A stretch of 64,000 nt of DNA from NCBI RefSeq assembly GCF_003385845.1, contig NZ_QRDJ01000007.1, positions 771,380-835,379 on the forward strand. The letters are read 5' to 3'. The notes beneath the pieces are model-generated. The model ran no database searches. It was not told where the DNA came from and saw only the letters and a list, made by a program, of their open reading frames with translations. Positions 24,851 through 32,662 of this stretch are shown here, piece by piece; position 1 is the stretch's first letter; every line of letters begins with the position of its first letter. Made by a program: the position numbers and the translations under genes. This DNA is from Kushneria indalinina DSM 14324 (GTDB taxonomy: Bacteria > Pseudomonadota > Gammaproteobacteria > Pseudomonadales > Halomonadaceae).

Positions 24851-24869
24851 GATATATGGATCATATATC
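24851..24869 (-). promoter_or_regulatory. Palindromic operator and promoter of the RES-Xre operon
   Basis: GATATATG-GAT-CATATATC is a perfect 8-bp inverted repeat, 16 nt upstream of the antitoxin start. On the minus strand a -35-like GTGACA (24889-24884) and a -10-like TATGAT (24865-24860) are 18 nt apart, placing the -10 inside the palindrome. This is the expected layout for autorepression by the Xre antitoxin. Confidence 0.72.
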
Positions 24870-24923
24870 AGGTGATAAAAGCGTGTCACGCTGATATCCA
24901 GCCTCAACGCGCTATCGACAGTC

Positions 24924-25505
24924 TCACGGCAGCTGCCGAATCACGCGGGCGGGGTTGCCGACGGCCACGACGTTGGCGGGAATATCCCGGGTGACCACGG
25001 CGCCGGCGCCGATGACGCTGTCCTCGCCAATGGTGACGCCGGCCAGCACGATGACGCCGCCGCCCAGCCAGACATTGTCGTGCAGCACAATGGGGGCGCC
25101 GGCTTCGAGCTTGTCCCGGCGGGCCTGGGCATCGATAGGGTGGGTAGGTGTTAAAAGCTGCACGTTGGGGCCGATTTGCACGTCCCGGCCGATGGTGATG
25201 GGGGCCACGTCGAGTGCCATCAGGCCGAAGTTGGCGAAAACCCCCTCGCCGACACTGATGTTGAAGCCGTAGTCGACATACAGCGGCGCGCGGATATGGG
25301 CAGTGTCGCCCAGTTCCCTGAAAAGCCCCTTCAATACGGCATGCGCCGCGCCAACGTCGTGCTCGTAGCGCCGGGCGAACTCGGCCATGGCGCGTTTGGC
25401 GATGTCGGCGTCCCGGGCAAGTTCCGGGTCATCGGCGATGTAGAGCTCGCCGGCGAGCATCTTCTGCTTTTGTGAACGGGCATCTGCTGCGTGGTCATCG
25501 CCCAT
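24924..25505 (-). CDS. Maltose/galactoside O-acetyltransferase family (left-handed beta-helix)
   Basis: 193-residue hexapeptide-repeat acetyltransferase that moves acetyl from acetyl-CoA to a sugar or similar hydroxyl. Motifs: N-terminal KMLAGELYIADDPEL cap shared by Maa/LacA/NodL, hexapeptide repeats from about residue 75 (VGEGVFANFG ... IGRDVQIGPNV), catalytic His in LLTPTHPID, and the C-terminal GAGAVVTRDIPANVVAVGNP turn. Start 25505 (MGDDHAADARSQ) has CAGGAG 7-8 nt upstream. The physiological acceptor is unknown. Confidence 0.92.
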   Translation of the reverse strand: MGDDHAADARSQKQKMLAGELYIADDPELARDADIAKRAMAEFARRYEHDVGAAHAVLKGLFRELGDTAHIRAPLYVDYGFNISVGEGVFANFGLMALDVAPITIGRDVQIGPNVQLLTPTHPIDAQARRDKLEAGAPIVLHDNVWLGGGVIVLAGVTIGEDSVIGAGAVVTRDIPANVVAVGNPARVIRQLP

Positions 25506-25585
25506 GAGAGGCTCCTGAGGTCTGTGCCATCGATATTTACCCATGCCACGCCCTGATCATATGTCAGCTTTTGACGTCTCGCCTA

Positions 25586-26533
25586 TTAGGCATCAGGCAC
25601 CGGCGTGACCAGCGGTTTGCCGTCACGGAAGGCCTCGAGGTTTTCAATCACTAGATCCACGGTGGCATCCAGCGCCTCGGGTGAGAGGCCGGCGGTATGC
25701 GGCGTCATGATGATGCGCGGGTCGTCCTTGAAGGCCTGAGGCACCTCGGGTTCATGCTCGAAGACGTCCAGCGCGGCGCCGGCGAGGCGCTTTTCGCTCA
25801 CCGCACGGGCCAGGGCGTCGCTGTCCACCACGCTGCCGCGGCCGATGTTGACCACGATGCTCTCAATCTTCATGACACCCAGCAGGGCGTCATCGATCAG
25901 GTGGTGAGTGTCGTCGCCGCCGGGCAGGGCGCTGACCAGCACGTCGGCCTGTTCGGCGACACGTTTGGGGTCCGACTCGTGCTGCCAGTCGAGATCTTCC
26001 TTCGGCTGACGGCTGAAGTAGACAATCGGCATGTCAAAGCCGTAATGGGCGCGACGGGCGATGGCGCGCGCCACGTTACCCATGCCCAGTAGTCCCAGCG
26101 TCTTGCCGTGCAGCACCGGGGCGCCACGGCGGATTTCCTTCCATTGATCCTTTCGCAGGCCGGCATCGCCCTGCGGAATACGGCGCAAACAGGCGAGTAT
26201 CAGCCCGAGGGCGTGGTCAGCGACCGTCTCGGCATTGGTGCCGGGGCCGTGGACGACCTCGATGTCGCGTTCGCGGGCGGCCGACACGTCGATGCCTTCA
26301 AAGCCCACCCCCTGGGCGCAGATCAGCCCCAGATTCGGCAGTTCGTCCATCTCCTGCGCGCTGAAGCCGATGGTGCCGATGGTCATGACCGCGCGGATGT
26401 CGTCGCGATGATGGCTTAGAACCTCGCGTCGGGTCTCGGCGTCCTCGGCCATATGCAGGTGAACGCCGGTGGCTTCGATGCAGGACTGGTGATGGCGTGA
26501 CAGGCGGGTCACGACCAGCAGATGAATCGGCAT
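25586..26533 (-). CDS. D-isomer-specific 2-hydroxyacid dehydrogenase
   Basis: 315-residue NAD(P)-dependent reductase of the glyoxylate/hydroxypyruvate/2-ketogluconate group. The Rossmann loop is GLLGMGNVARAIA (about residue 150), and the catalytic Arg, Glu and His lie in VNIGRGSVVD, FEHEPEVP and TPHTAGLS. NAD versus NADP use is not clear; YFSRQPK after the Rossmann loop, with an Arg, favours NADPH. The start at 26533 (MPIHLLVVTRL) matches where homologues begin and has GGGAG upstream. Monocistronic by spacing. Confidence 0.92.
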   Translation of the reverse strand: MPIHLLVVTRLSRHHQSCIEATGVHLHMAEDAETRREVLSHHRDDIRAVMTIGTIGFSAQEMDELPNLGLICAQGVGFEGIDVSAARERDIEVVHGPGTNAETVADHALGLILACLRRIPQGDAGLRKDQWKEIRRGAPVLHGKTLGLLGMGNVARAIARRAHYGFDMPIVYFSRQPKEDLDWQHESDPKRVAEQADVLVSALPGGDDTHHLIDDALLGVMKIESIVVNIGRGSVVDSDALARAVSEKRLAGAALDVFEHEPEVPQAFKDDPRIIMTPHTAGLSPEALDATVDLVIENLEAFRDGKPLVTPVPDA

Positions 26534-26814
26534 GGCAGGAATCTCCCAGGGTCGGGGTGGTATCGGTCCCGCTACCTTATCGCGGCGGGTCATGGTCATG
26601 GTCAGGGTAGAGCGGCGAGGGGCTGCCCGCGCTGAATATTCGGCGGGCACGTACGACCATCGAAACACAATGCCCGTTGAATGGGTGCTAATGTAATGGC
26701 ATGTGGGCCGGATCGTTCATGCGACGGACCCTGCTGCATCACTCGTTGTGCTGGCTGGCGGATCCCCCTGTCGTGGACAGGGCACCGTCATCCGCCAAAG
26801 GAAGGAGATGAATC

Positions 26815-27297
26815 ATGACGCAGAACATTCTGATACCCCTTGATGGCTCCCGCAGTGGGCGCAGGGCCCTTGAGCACGCGTGTCTGATGCAGCAGGCCGC
26901 CGGCGCTACCCTGCATCTTCTCCACATTGTCGAGCCGCCTCCGGCCACCGACCACATGGGCGCGCAGACCGGTTCGACGCCGGTGGATTACACCCCGACG
27001 AAGGGACACGAGGATGGCGAGGCGCTGTTGAAGGCGACATGGTCGGAAGTCGGTGACCCCGCGGCCGAGGTCCACTTCCATGTCGAGGACAACCCGCCGG
27101 GCCGGCCGGAAAAAACGATCGTGGCGCTGGCCCGGGAGCTGGACGTGGACGCCATCGTGATGGGCAGCCGCGGCCTGAGTGACATGAAGGGACTGGTCGT
27201 GGGCAGCGTGTCGCACAAGGTCTCCCATGTGGCCCACTGTACGGTGATTACGCTCCACGTGCCCGATGCCGAGCCCGATAATGGCAACGCTCACTGA
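26815..27297 (+). CDS. Universal stress protein (UspA family)
   Basis: 160-residue single-domain UspA-fold protein, a small cytosolic ATP-binding stress factor. It opens NILIPLDGSRSGRRALEHAC and has the nucleotide-binding loop GSRGLSDMKGLVVGSVSHKV (consensus G-2X-G-9X-G-S/T) near residues 121-140, so ATP binding is expected. Longer than the common 140-145 residues because of an inserted acidic loop (about 45-65). A strong AAGGAG ribosome site precedes ATG 26815. Usually induced in stationary phase or osmotic stress. Confidence 0.93.
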   Translation: MTQNILIPLDGSRSGRRALEHACLMQQAAGATLHLLHIVEPPPATDHMGAQTGSTPVDYTPTKGHEDGEALLKATWSEVGDPAAEVHFHVEDNPPGRPEKTIVALARELDVDAIVMGSRGLSDMKGLVVGSVSHKVSHVAHCTVITLHVPDAEPDNGNAH

Positions 27298-27314
27298 GCC
27301 ATTCCGGCGCTGCG

Positions 27315-27350
27315 CCGGGGCCGATGCCGTGGCGGCATCGGCCCCGGTTC
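27315..27350. terminator. GC-rich hairpin terminator between convergent genes
   Basis: CCGGGGCCGATGCCG pairs perfectly with CGGCATCGGCCCCGG (15 bp, 3-nt loop), between the universal stress gene (+) and sbmA (-). The following T run is poor (TTCCT), so it may act partly by stem strength. Confidence 0.75.
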
Positions 27351-28595
27351 CTACGGCGTCGATTCGATGCCCGGGCGCGTCCGGGCATCGCCGGCGTCAC
27401 TGTCGATCACGGATTCAAAGGCGCGCAGACGCTTGATGATCGAGAGCAGCTCGATGATGGTCGACCAGGAATTGACCAGATACTGAAAGGATTCGCGTAC
27501 CTGACCGAAGACGTTGAGGATCTGCTGTAAAAGCCCCAGCGTCAGCTTGCCGGCGACGATCGAGGGTGCCAGTACGATCAGTCCGAACACCACGTCGGCC
27601 TGCAGATAGAAGATGCGGGCAATGTTGAAGTAGGCGTAGTGCCAGTAGAGGCGAAAGTAGTTGCGCCGCACCCGGTTGAACAGCGTGGCGACGGTGACCG
27701 GGTCCGCGCGGTCTTGATCGTCCTCGCCGTAGACCAGCTCCTTGCGGTAGGCCGCCTCGACGCGTTGATTGCGAAACTCGAGCCCTGGCAGACGGATGCC
27801 CACCACGGCCAGCAGCACGGTGCCAAACAGCGACCAGGCAATCGCCGACCACACCAGCGCGTTGGGGATGTGACCGACCAGCGGCAGCTCGGTAATGTTT
27901 TCCGACATCGTGACCAAAAGCGGCATGAAGGCGATCAGGGTCATCACCGCCTTGAGCAGATTGACGCCCAGCCCCTCCAGCGTGGTGGAAAAGCGCATGG
28001 TGTCTTCCTGCACGCGCTGGGCGGCACCCTCGATGTGGCGCAGCTGTGACCAGTGACGCATGTAGAAGTTGTTCATCGCCCAGCGCCAGCGAAAGATGTA
28101 GTGGCTGACCACGAAATAGTTGAGCACGCCGACCGTGACGGCCACAAAGGCGATGCCGGCGAAGCTGAACATGCCGGTGTAGATATCGGTCACCGTCACG
28201 TCGCTGTCACCGCCCAGCGCCTGCTGGATCATGTCCCAGAACGGCCCGTACCAGGCGTTGACGGCCACGCTGGTCTGCACCGAAAACCAGGTCATGAAGA
28301 TGATCAGCGCACTGCCAAGAATCGACCAGCGCTGCCAGCGATGGGGGCGGATCAGGGCCCACGCCGCGGCAAAGACCATGACGCACAGTGCATAGTAGAG
28401 ATAAAACCACAGCATCGAGGGCGCCCAGAAGCGCGAGACATCGACGGGCAGGGCCTCACCCTCGGCCAGCGGCGGCAGCCCGATGGCCGCGCCCCAGTCG
28501 CTGACCCCCATCTGCCAGAGACCGATACAGATCAGTGCCCAGATCACAACGCTTGCGAAAAAAACAGGCGGGTTGGGAAAAAAAGACCGTAACAC
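27351..28595 (-). CDS. sbmA: SbmA/BacA-family peptide transporter
   Basis: 414-residue inner-membrane transporter with about 7-8 spans that imports antimicrobial peptides and other oligomers using the proton gradient. SbmA-family features: N-terminal [19 protein letters not shown], the central [18 protein letters not shown] and [19 protein letters not shown] segments, and the C-terminal [21 protein letters not shown]. coli SbmA has 406 residues. I prefer the GTG at 28595 (reads MLRSFFPN) since AGGA lies 8 nt upstream and homologues begin MFKSFFP; ATG 28604 would add three residues. No ATPase domain, so it is the BacA/SbmA form and not the YddA-type ABC exporter. Confidence 0.92.
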   Translation of the reverse strand: MLRSFFPNPPVFFASVVIWALICIGLWQMGVSDWGAAIGLPPLAEGEALPVDVSRFWAPSMLWFYLYYALCVMVFAAAWALIRPHRWQRWSILGSALIIFMTWFSVQTSVAVNAWYGPFWDMIQQALGGDSDVTVTDIYTGMFSFAGIAFVAVTVGVLNYFVVSHYIFRWRWAMNNFYMRHWSQLRHIEGAAQRVQEDTMRFSTTLEGLGVNLLKAVMTLIAFMPLLVTMSENITELPLVGHIPNALVWSAIAWSLFGTVLLAVVGIRLPGLEFRNQRVEAAYRKELVYGEDDQDRADPVTVATLFNRVRRNYFRLYWHYAYFNIARIFYLQADVVFGLIVLAPSIVAGKLTLGLLQQILNVFGQVRESFQYLVNSWSTIIELLSIIKRLRAFESVIDSDAGDARTRPGIESTP

Positions 28596-28769
28596 GATAG
28601 ACATCCTGCAATAGGGGCAACATTGAGGCCGCCCCGATGGGGCCGCGCATCCTTCATCGACCCCATGGGAGACATTGCGTTCCACGATCAACGCACCGGG
28701 CGAACCCGGTGGCTTATATCACGACCGCGTGCCCGGTCGTGTCGTGAAATGGCACCACCCGGTGAATAC

Positions 28770-30515
28770 CTACCAGTTCAGCGTCTCGAAATCCCCCTCC
28801 TGGCGTTGCGCCGCGGTCTTTTCCTGATGTTCGGTGGCGGGGTCATTGGTGGCCCCATCGGCCGGCAACGGGCCGGCGCCCGGGTCGCGGGCGATGCCGT
28901 TGGTCACCGGGTGGTCGCGGAAATACTCGTCAAAGCGCTTTTGCGCCTGGTCACCGAACAGGATCTCGCACGCCTCCATCAGCCCGGCCGACTGGCGGAT
29001 GGTCTCCTGGCGCGAGACAAGGCTGATCTTGGAGCGCCGGCGCAGGAAGTCCTCGAGTTTGGTGATCATCTCGCGACGCGCGGCCTGGCGTACCTCGGCG
29101 CGGATGTATTCGGTGCCCTCGATGAGAATTTCTGCCTGGCGCGGGTCCTCGCGGATGTACTCCAGAATGCCGATGGCATGCGCCGCGTAGCGCCGCCACA
29201 GCCGGGTCGACAGCGGCTCGGAGGCGCTGGCATCGGTGTAGTCGTCGAGCTTCATCAGGCGGGCCTGGTGGAAAAACTCGTCGCGCACGGCGTCCACCGG
29301 CTCGCCGTACCAGCGATAGTCCGGGAAGCGAATGTCGATGCCCATTGTCTTGACCAGATCAACGATCTCCTCGCCGACGTTGATGCAGTCGGTGAGCTTG
29401 CCGCCAAAGATGCTGATAAAGCCCTGATTGATGTCGGAATCGATCTCGTGCTTGCGCGAGAGCTGCAGGAAGTCGCGGTCCTTGCCGCTGGTGTTCTGCA
29501 CCGCCAGCGGCCGTACCCCGCAGCGAGTAGAGATGATGTCGTCGCGATCCAGCGGCTTTCCAAGCGACAACCGCGCGTTGATGTTATCCAGCACGAATTT
29601 GACGTCATCGTCGGTGATGGCGGCGTGGGGGTCTTCGGTGCGGGTATCGGTGGTGCCGATACAGGTGCGCGTGCCCATGGGAATGGCGAAGAAAAGCCGG
29701 CCGTCTTCGTCGAAAAACGCCAGTACGCGCTTGTTGGGCGTTATCTGGTCGACGATCAGGTGGATGCCCTTGGAGAGCACGTGGCGGTGCTCGGTGTGCT
29801 TGTCGGCCAGGGCGTTGGTGCGATCGGCCAGCGGCCCGCAGGCGTTGACCAGGGTCTTCGTCTTGACCGTCCATTCACGGCCGCTCATGACGTCCTTCAG
29901 CCCCACATGCCAGAGATCCCCCTGGCGCTCGAAGCCGGTGGCCTCGACGTAGTTGGCCGCCACGCAGCCGCTGTTCATGGCGGTGCGCACGAAATTCCAC
30001 ACAAAGCGGGCGTCGTTGTCGTGCAAAAAGGCGTCAGAGTATTCGAAACAGCCGATGGCCGGCTCGGTGTTGATCACCGGCTCCTCGCGATTGATGGTCG
30101 AAAGGCTCGGCAGGCGCGGCACTCTGGTAAAGCCGTTGCCGAACAGCCAGTAGATCCAGGTGCCCGCCCACAGCATCAACGGATGCCAGCGAAAGCTTTT
30201 GGTGATCGTGGTAAGAAAGCGGATCTCTTGCACGGTGGAGGGGTAGTGCTTGATCAGGTGGTTGCGCGAGACACACAGTTCGCGCACCAGCTTGAAATCC
30301 CGCGACTCCATGTACTTGATGCCGCCCCAAATGAGGTTGGACGACCACATGCTAGTCATGCCGGCAAAATCGCCCTGCTCCACCAGACCGACCTTCACGC
30401 CGCGCCCGGCCAGCGCCGCGGCGCAGACTGCGCCGTTGATGCCGCCGCCGATGATCAGCGTGTCGTAGACCGCGCCGTCGGCGAGTCTTTCGATATTGCT
30501 CTGCCTGAGTTGCAT
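28770..30515 (-). CDS. glpD: FAD-dependent glycerol-3-phosphate dehydrogenase-like protein
   Basis: 581-residue flavoprotein of the GlpD/GlpA family, which oxidises glycerol-3-phosphate to dihydroxyacetone phosphate at the membrane and passes electrons to quinone. Evidence: FAD dinucleotide loop YDTLIIGGGINGAVCAAALA at residues 17-36, VNACGPLADR, IGTTDTRTEDP and the GIHLIVD strand. It is longer than E. coli GlpD (501) and carries an extra acidic C-terminal tail after about 545. Start 30515 (MQLRQSNIERL) has CGGAG upstream. No glpK, glpF or glpR gene lies nearby, unusual for glycerol catabolism, so another phosphorylated polyol could be the substrate. Confidence 0.87.
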   Translation of the reverse strand: MQLRQSNIERLADGAVYDTLIIGGGINGAVCAAALAGRGVKVGLVEQGDFAGMTSMWSSNLIWGGIKYMESRDFKLVRELCVSRNHLIKHYPSTVQEIRFLTTITKSFRWHPLMLWAGTWIYWLFGNGFTRVPRLPSLSTINREEPVINTEPAIGCFEYSDAFLHDNDARFVWNFVRTAMNSGCVAANYVEATGFERQGDLWHVGLKDVMSGREWTVKTKTLVNACGPLADRTNALADKHTEHRHVLSKGIHLIVDQITPNKRVLAFFDEDGRLFFAIPMGTRTCIGTTDTRTEDPHAAITDDDVKFVLDNINARLSLGKPLDRDDIISTRCGVRPLAVQNTSGKDRDFLQLSRKHEIDSDINQGFISIFGGKLTDCINVGEEIVDLVKTMGIDIRFPDYRWYGEPVDAVRDEFFHQARLMKLDDYTDASASEPLSTRLWRRYAAHAIGILEYIREDPRQAEILIEGTEYIRAEVRQAARREMITKLEDFLRRRSKISLVSRQETIRQSAGLMEACEILFGDQAQKRFDEYFRDHPVTNGIARDPGAGPLPADGATNDPATEHQEKTAAQRQEGDFETLNW

Positions 30516-30656
30516 CGTTGTGCTCCGCGTATCAAAAGAGTGGCGCGCCAGGACGGGGGACCCCGTAGAGGCGTTGTCATCGTTTTCGTGTGTGACGCAC
30601 GTGATATGACTCAAGTGTACTACTGGTGGCCGGTGTTGCATTCGTCAGGGCGGTTT

Positions 30657-31673
30657 TCATGTGCCGGCGCCTGAGCGCACCATCGCCTCGGCCTGTTTGA
30701 GCGCGTAAAAAAGACTTGAGGGGTCGGCATGCCCGGTGCCGGCAATATCAAAGGCGGTGCCGTGATCGACGCTGGTGCGCACAAACGGCAGCCCCACCGT
30801 GATGTTGACGCCGTTCTCTACCCCTAAATACTTCACCGGAATCAGGCCCTGGTCGTGATACTGCGCCACCACCGCGTCAAAGTGGCCGCGGCGGGCGTTC
30901 ATGAAGACCGTATCGCCCGGCCAGGGGCCGGAAGCGTCGATGCCTTCTTCGCGGGCACGAGCGATGGCCGGGGCGATGATGGCCTCATCCTCACCGCCGA
31001 ACAGCCCCCCTTCGCCGGCGTGCGGATTGAGCCCAGCCACCGCAATGCGGGGGTGCTCGATGCCGTAGGCGTGACAGGCGCGCGCGGCCAGGCGGATGGC
31101 GCGCAGTTCGCGCTCGGGAGTGACAGCGTCGATCGCCTGACGCAGCGACAGGTGAATCGAGACCAGCATCACACGCAGCTCGTCGTTGGCCAGCATCATG
31201 CCGAAATCATCGGTGCCGGCGCGGTCGGCGAGAATCTCGGTGTGGCCGGGATACTGGATGCCGGCCGCGGCCATGGCGGCCTTGTTGAGCGGCGCGGTGA
31301 CGATGGCGCTGATCGCGCCGTCGAGGGCGAAGTCGATGGCGCGACTGACGTATGCATAGGCGGCGGCACCGGCCCGGGCATCCACTTGTCCATAGGGCAG
31401 ATCGGTCGGCAGCGGCTCGCCGGCCGGCAGAACGGCCAGCCGGCCCGGGGTGACGTCATGGCCCTCAAGCTCATTCGGATGTTCGATGGGAAACAGCGTC
31501 AGGGCGAGCCCCAGGTGGTCGGCCATGTCGCGCAGGCGCTGGGTATCGCCAACGACCAGCAGTGGTGTCTCGCCCGGGCGCGGCGTGCAGGCCAGACGAA
31601 CGATGATTTCCGGGCCGATGCCGGCCGGGTCGCCCATGGTGATGGCAATGGGTGCGCGGGTAGGTGCGGACAT
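30657..31673 (-). CDS. pdxA: 4-hydroxythreonine-4-phosphate dehydrogenase family (PdxA)
   Basis: 338-residue NAD-dependent, metal-dependent oxidative decarboxylase. In vitamin B6 synthesis PdxA oxidises 4-phosphohydroxy-L-threonine; sister proteins (PdxA2) act on 4-phosphothreonate/erythronate. Motifs: AITMGDPAGIGPEI at the start, metal His in YPGHTEILAD, NPHAGEGGLFGGE and AQYHDQGLIPVKYLG. Start 31673 has AAGGGG 7 nt upstream. In many gammaproteobacteria pdxA sits between surA and ksgA; here it does not, so this may be a second, catabolic copy. Confidence 0.88.
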   Translation of the reverse strand: MSAPTRAPIAITMGDPAGIGPEIIVRLACTPRPGETPLLVVGDTQRLRDMADHLGLALTLFPIEHPNELEGHDVTPGRLAVLPAGEPLPTDLPYGQVDARAGAAAYAYVSRAIDFALDGAISAIVTAPLNKAAMAAAGIQYPGHTEILADRAGTDDFGMMLANDELRVMLVSIHLSLRQAIDAVTPERELRAIRLAARACHAYGIEHPRIAVAGLNPHAGEGGLFGGEDEAIIAPAIARAREEGIDASGPWPGDTVFMNARRGHFDAVVAQYHDQGLIPVKYLGVENGVNITVGLPFVRTSVDHGTAFDIAGTGHADPSSLFYALKQAEAMVRSGAGT

Positions 31674-31849
31674 GACAGGCCCCTTCGGCAGGTAAGCGCC
31701 CTGAGCACGAGGCCATGGGCGACGGTAATTGTCGGTGCCATAATAGCGCTCTGTCCTGTAGTGCGTCAGGCCTGCCTGCGATGCCTGCATGCTGTTTTGG
31801 CTTTACCTCCTTGCTCCAGTTTCCTGCTCCACCCTTGGCGGCGATTTTG

Positions 31850-32662
31850 ATGACTGACGTGCTGACGCATGATGTTGCTTCCCTTGAAACCCTCTCGGCG
31901 TCGCTGGTCGATCGGCTTGCACGCGCCGGCTATCTGCTGGCGACGGCCGGCGAGGTTGCCCCGATTTTCCGTGACTGGTGCGTCGGGCGCGCTCACCGCA
32001 CGCCGGATTGCGCCGAACTTGCCCGCTACTGGAACGATCTGGCCCCGGATCGCTTCATGGGTGATGGCGGGCGCTACCGGCGCCGGCGTCACGCGGTGTT
32101 CAGCGCGGTCGCCGGGGCGCGTTCGCTGGTGCGAAAGCCGCATCAGGCGCACTTTCAGACCACGAATTTCAATCAGCTCAACGGCGGCATCGAGCGTCAC
32201 TTCGAGCCGGTAGACGAGGGCGCGCTGGCGACAAACGCCTTCGACTTCCTCTGCGAACTCCTGCTGGGCGTGTTCGGCCGCTGTGCGCCCGAGGCCGACT
32301 GGCACGTCGAGATGCATCAGTTTCGTATCGAGGTGGGCGGGGATATCGCCACCGGCCTGCCCACTCCGGAGGGGCTGCACCGCGACGGCGTGGATTTCGT
32401 GGCGATGGTGATGATGGGGCGTGACAACGTGCGCGAGGGCATCTCGCACATTCACGATCTGGACCGTCGCGAGCTGGCGGCCTTTACCTTGGCCGAGCCA
32501 CTGGACATGGCGCTGGTCGATGACACCCGCGTGCTGCATGGCGTGACGCCGATCGTGGCTGATGATGCCACCCGTCCCGGCCAGCGCGACCTGCTGGTGC
32601 TGACCTTCAAGCGCCGCGAATCGGCGCCGGATCAGTCGCCCGGCGGCGCCTCCGGGGTGTGA
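31850..32662 (+). CDS. 2-oxoglutarate/Fe(II) dioxygenase family protein (PF10014-like)
   Basis: 270-residue oxygenase resembling the 2OG-Fe_Oxy_2 group, which includes the L-isoleucine 4-hydroxylase IDO and other free-amino-acid hydroxylases. The iron ligands appear as H and D in EGLHRDGVDFVAM (about 180) and a distal H in DDTRVLHGVTPIV; an Arg for 2-oxoglutarate lies in ATRPGQRDLLVLTFKRR. Start ATG 31850 is chosen by homology-like N-terminus; its ribosome site is weak. The 3' end overlaps the convergent RND gene by 31 bp. Substrate unknown; a hydroxylated amino acid solute would fit a halophile but is speculation. Confidence 0.8.
   Translation: MTDVLTHDVASLETLSASLVDRLARAGYLLATAGEVAPIFRDWCVGRAHRTPDCAELARYWNDLAPDRFMGDGGRYRRRRHAVFSAVAGARSLVRKPHQAHFQTTNFNQLNGGIERHFEPVDEGALATNAFDFLCELLLGVFGRCAPEADWHVEMHQFRIEVGGDIATGLPTPEGLHRDGVDFVAMVMMGRDNVREGISHIHDLDRRELAAFTLAEPLDMALVDDTRVLHGVTPIVADDATRPGQRDLLVLTFKRRESAPDQSPGGASGV

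Noticed and set aside
28690-28745. Two short inverted repeats downstream of glpD (CACCGGG/CCCGGTG and CACGACC/GGTCGTG)
   Set aside because: Short stems without T runs in GC-rich DNA; not convincing as terminators or operators.
28623-30674. Open frame of 683 codons on the plus strand opposite glpD
   Set aside because: Shadow of GC-rich coding DNA; composition is His/Gly/Arg-rich with no family motifs, while the minus strand has a clear FAD-binding enzyme.
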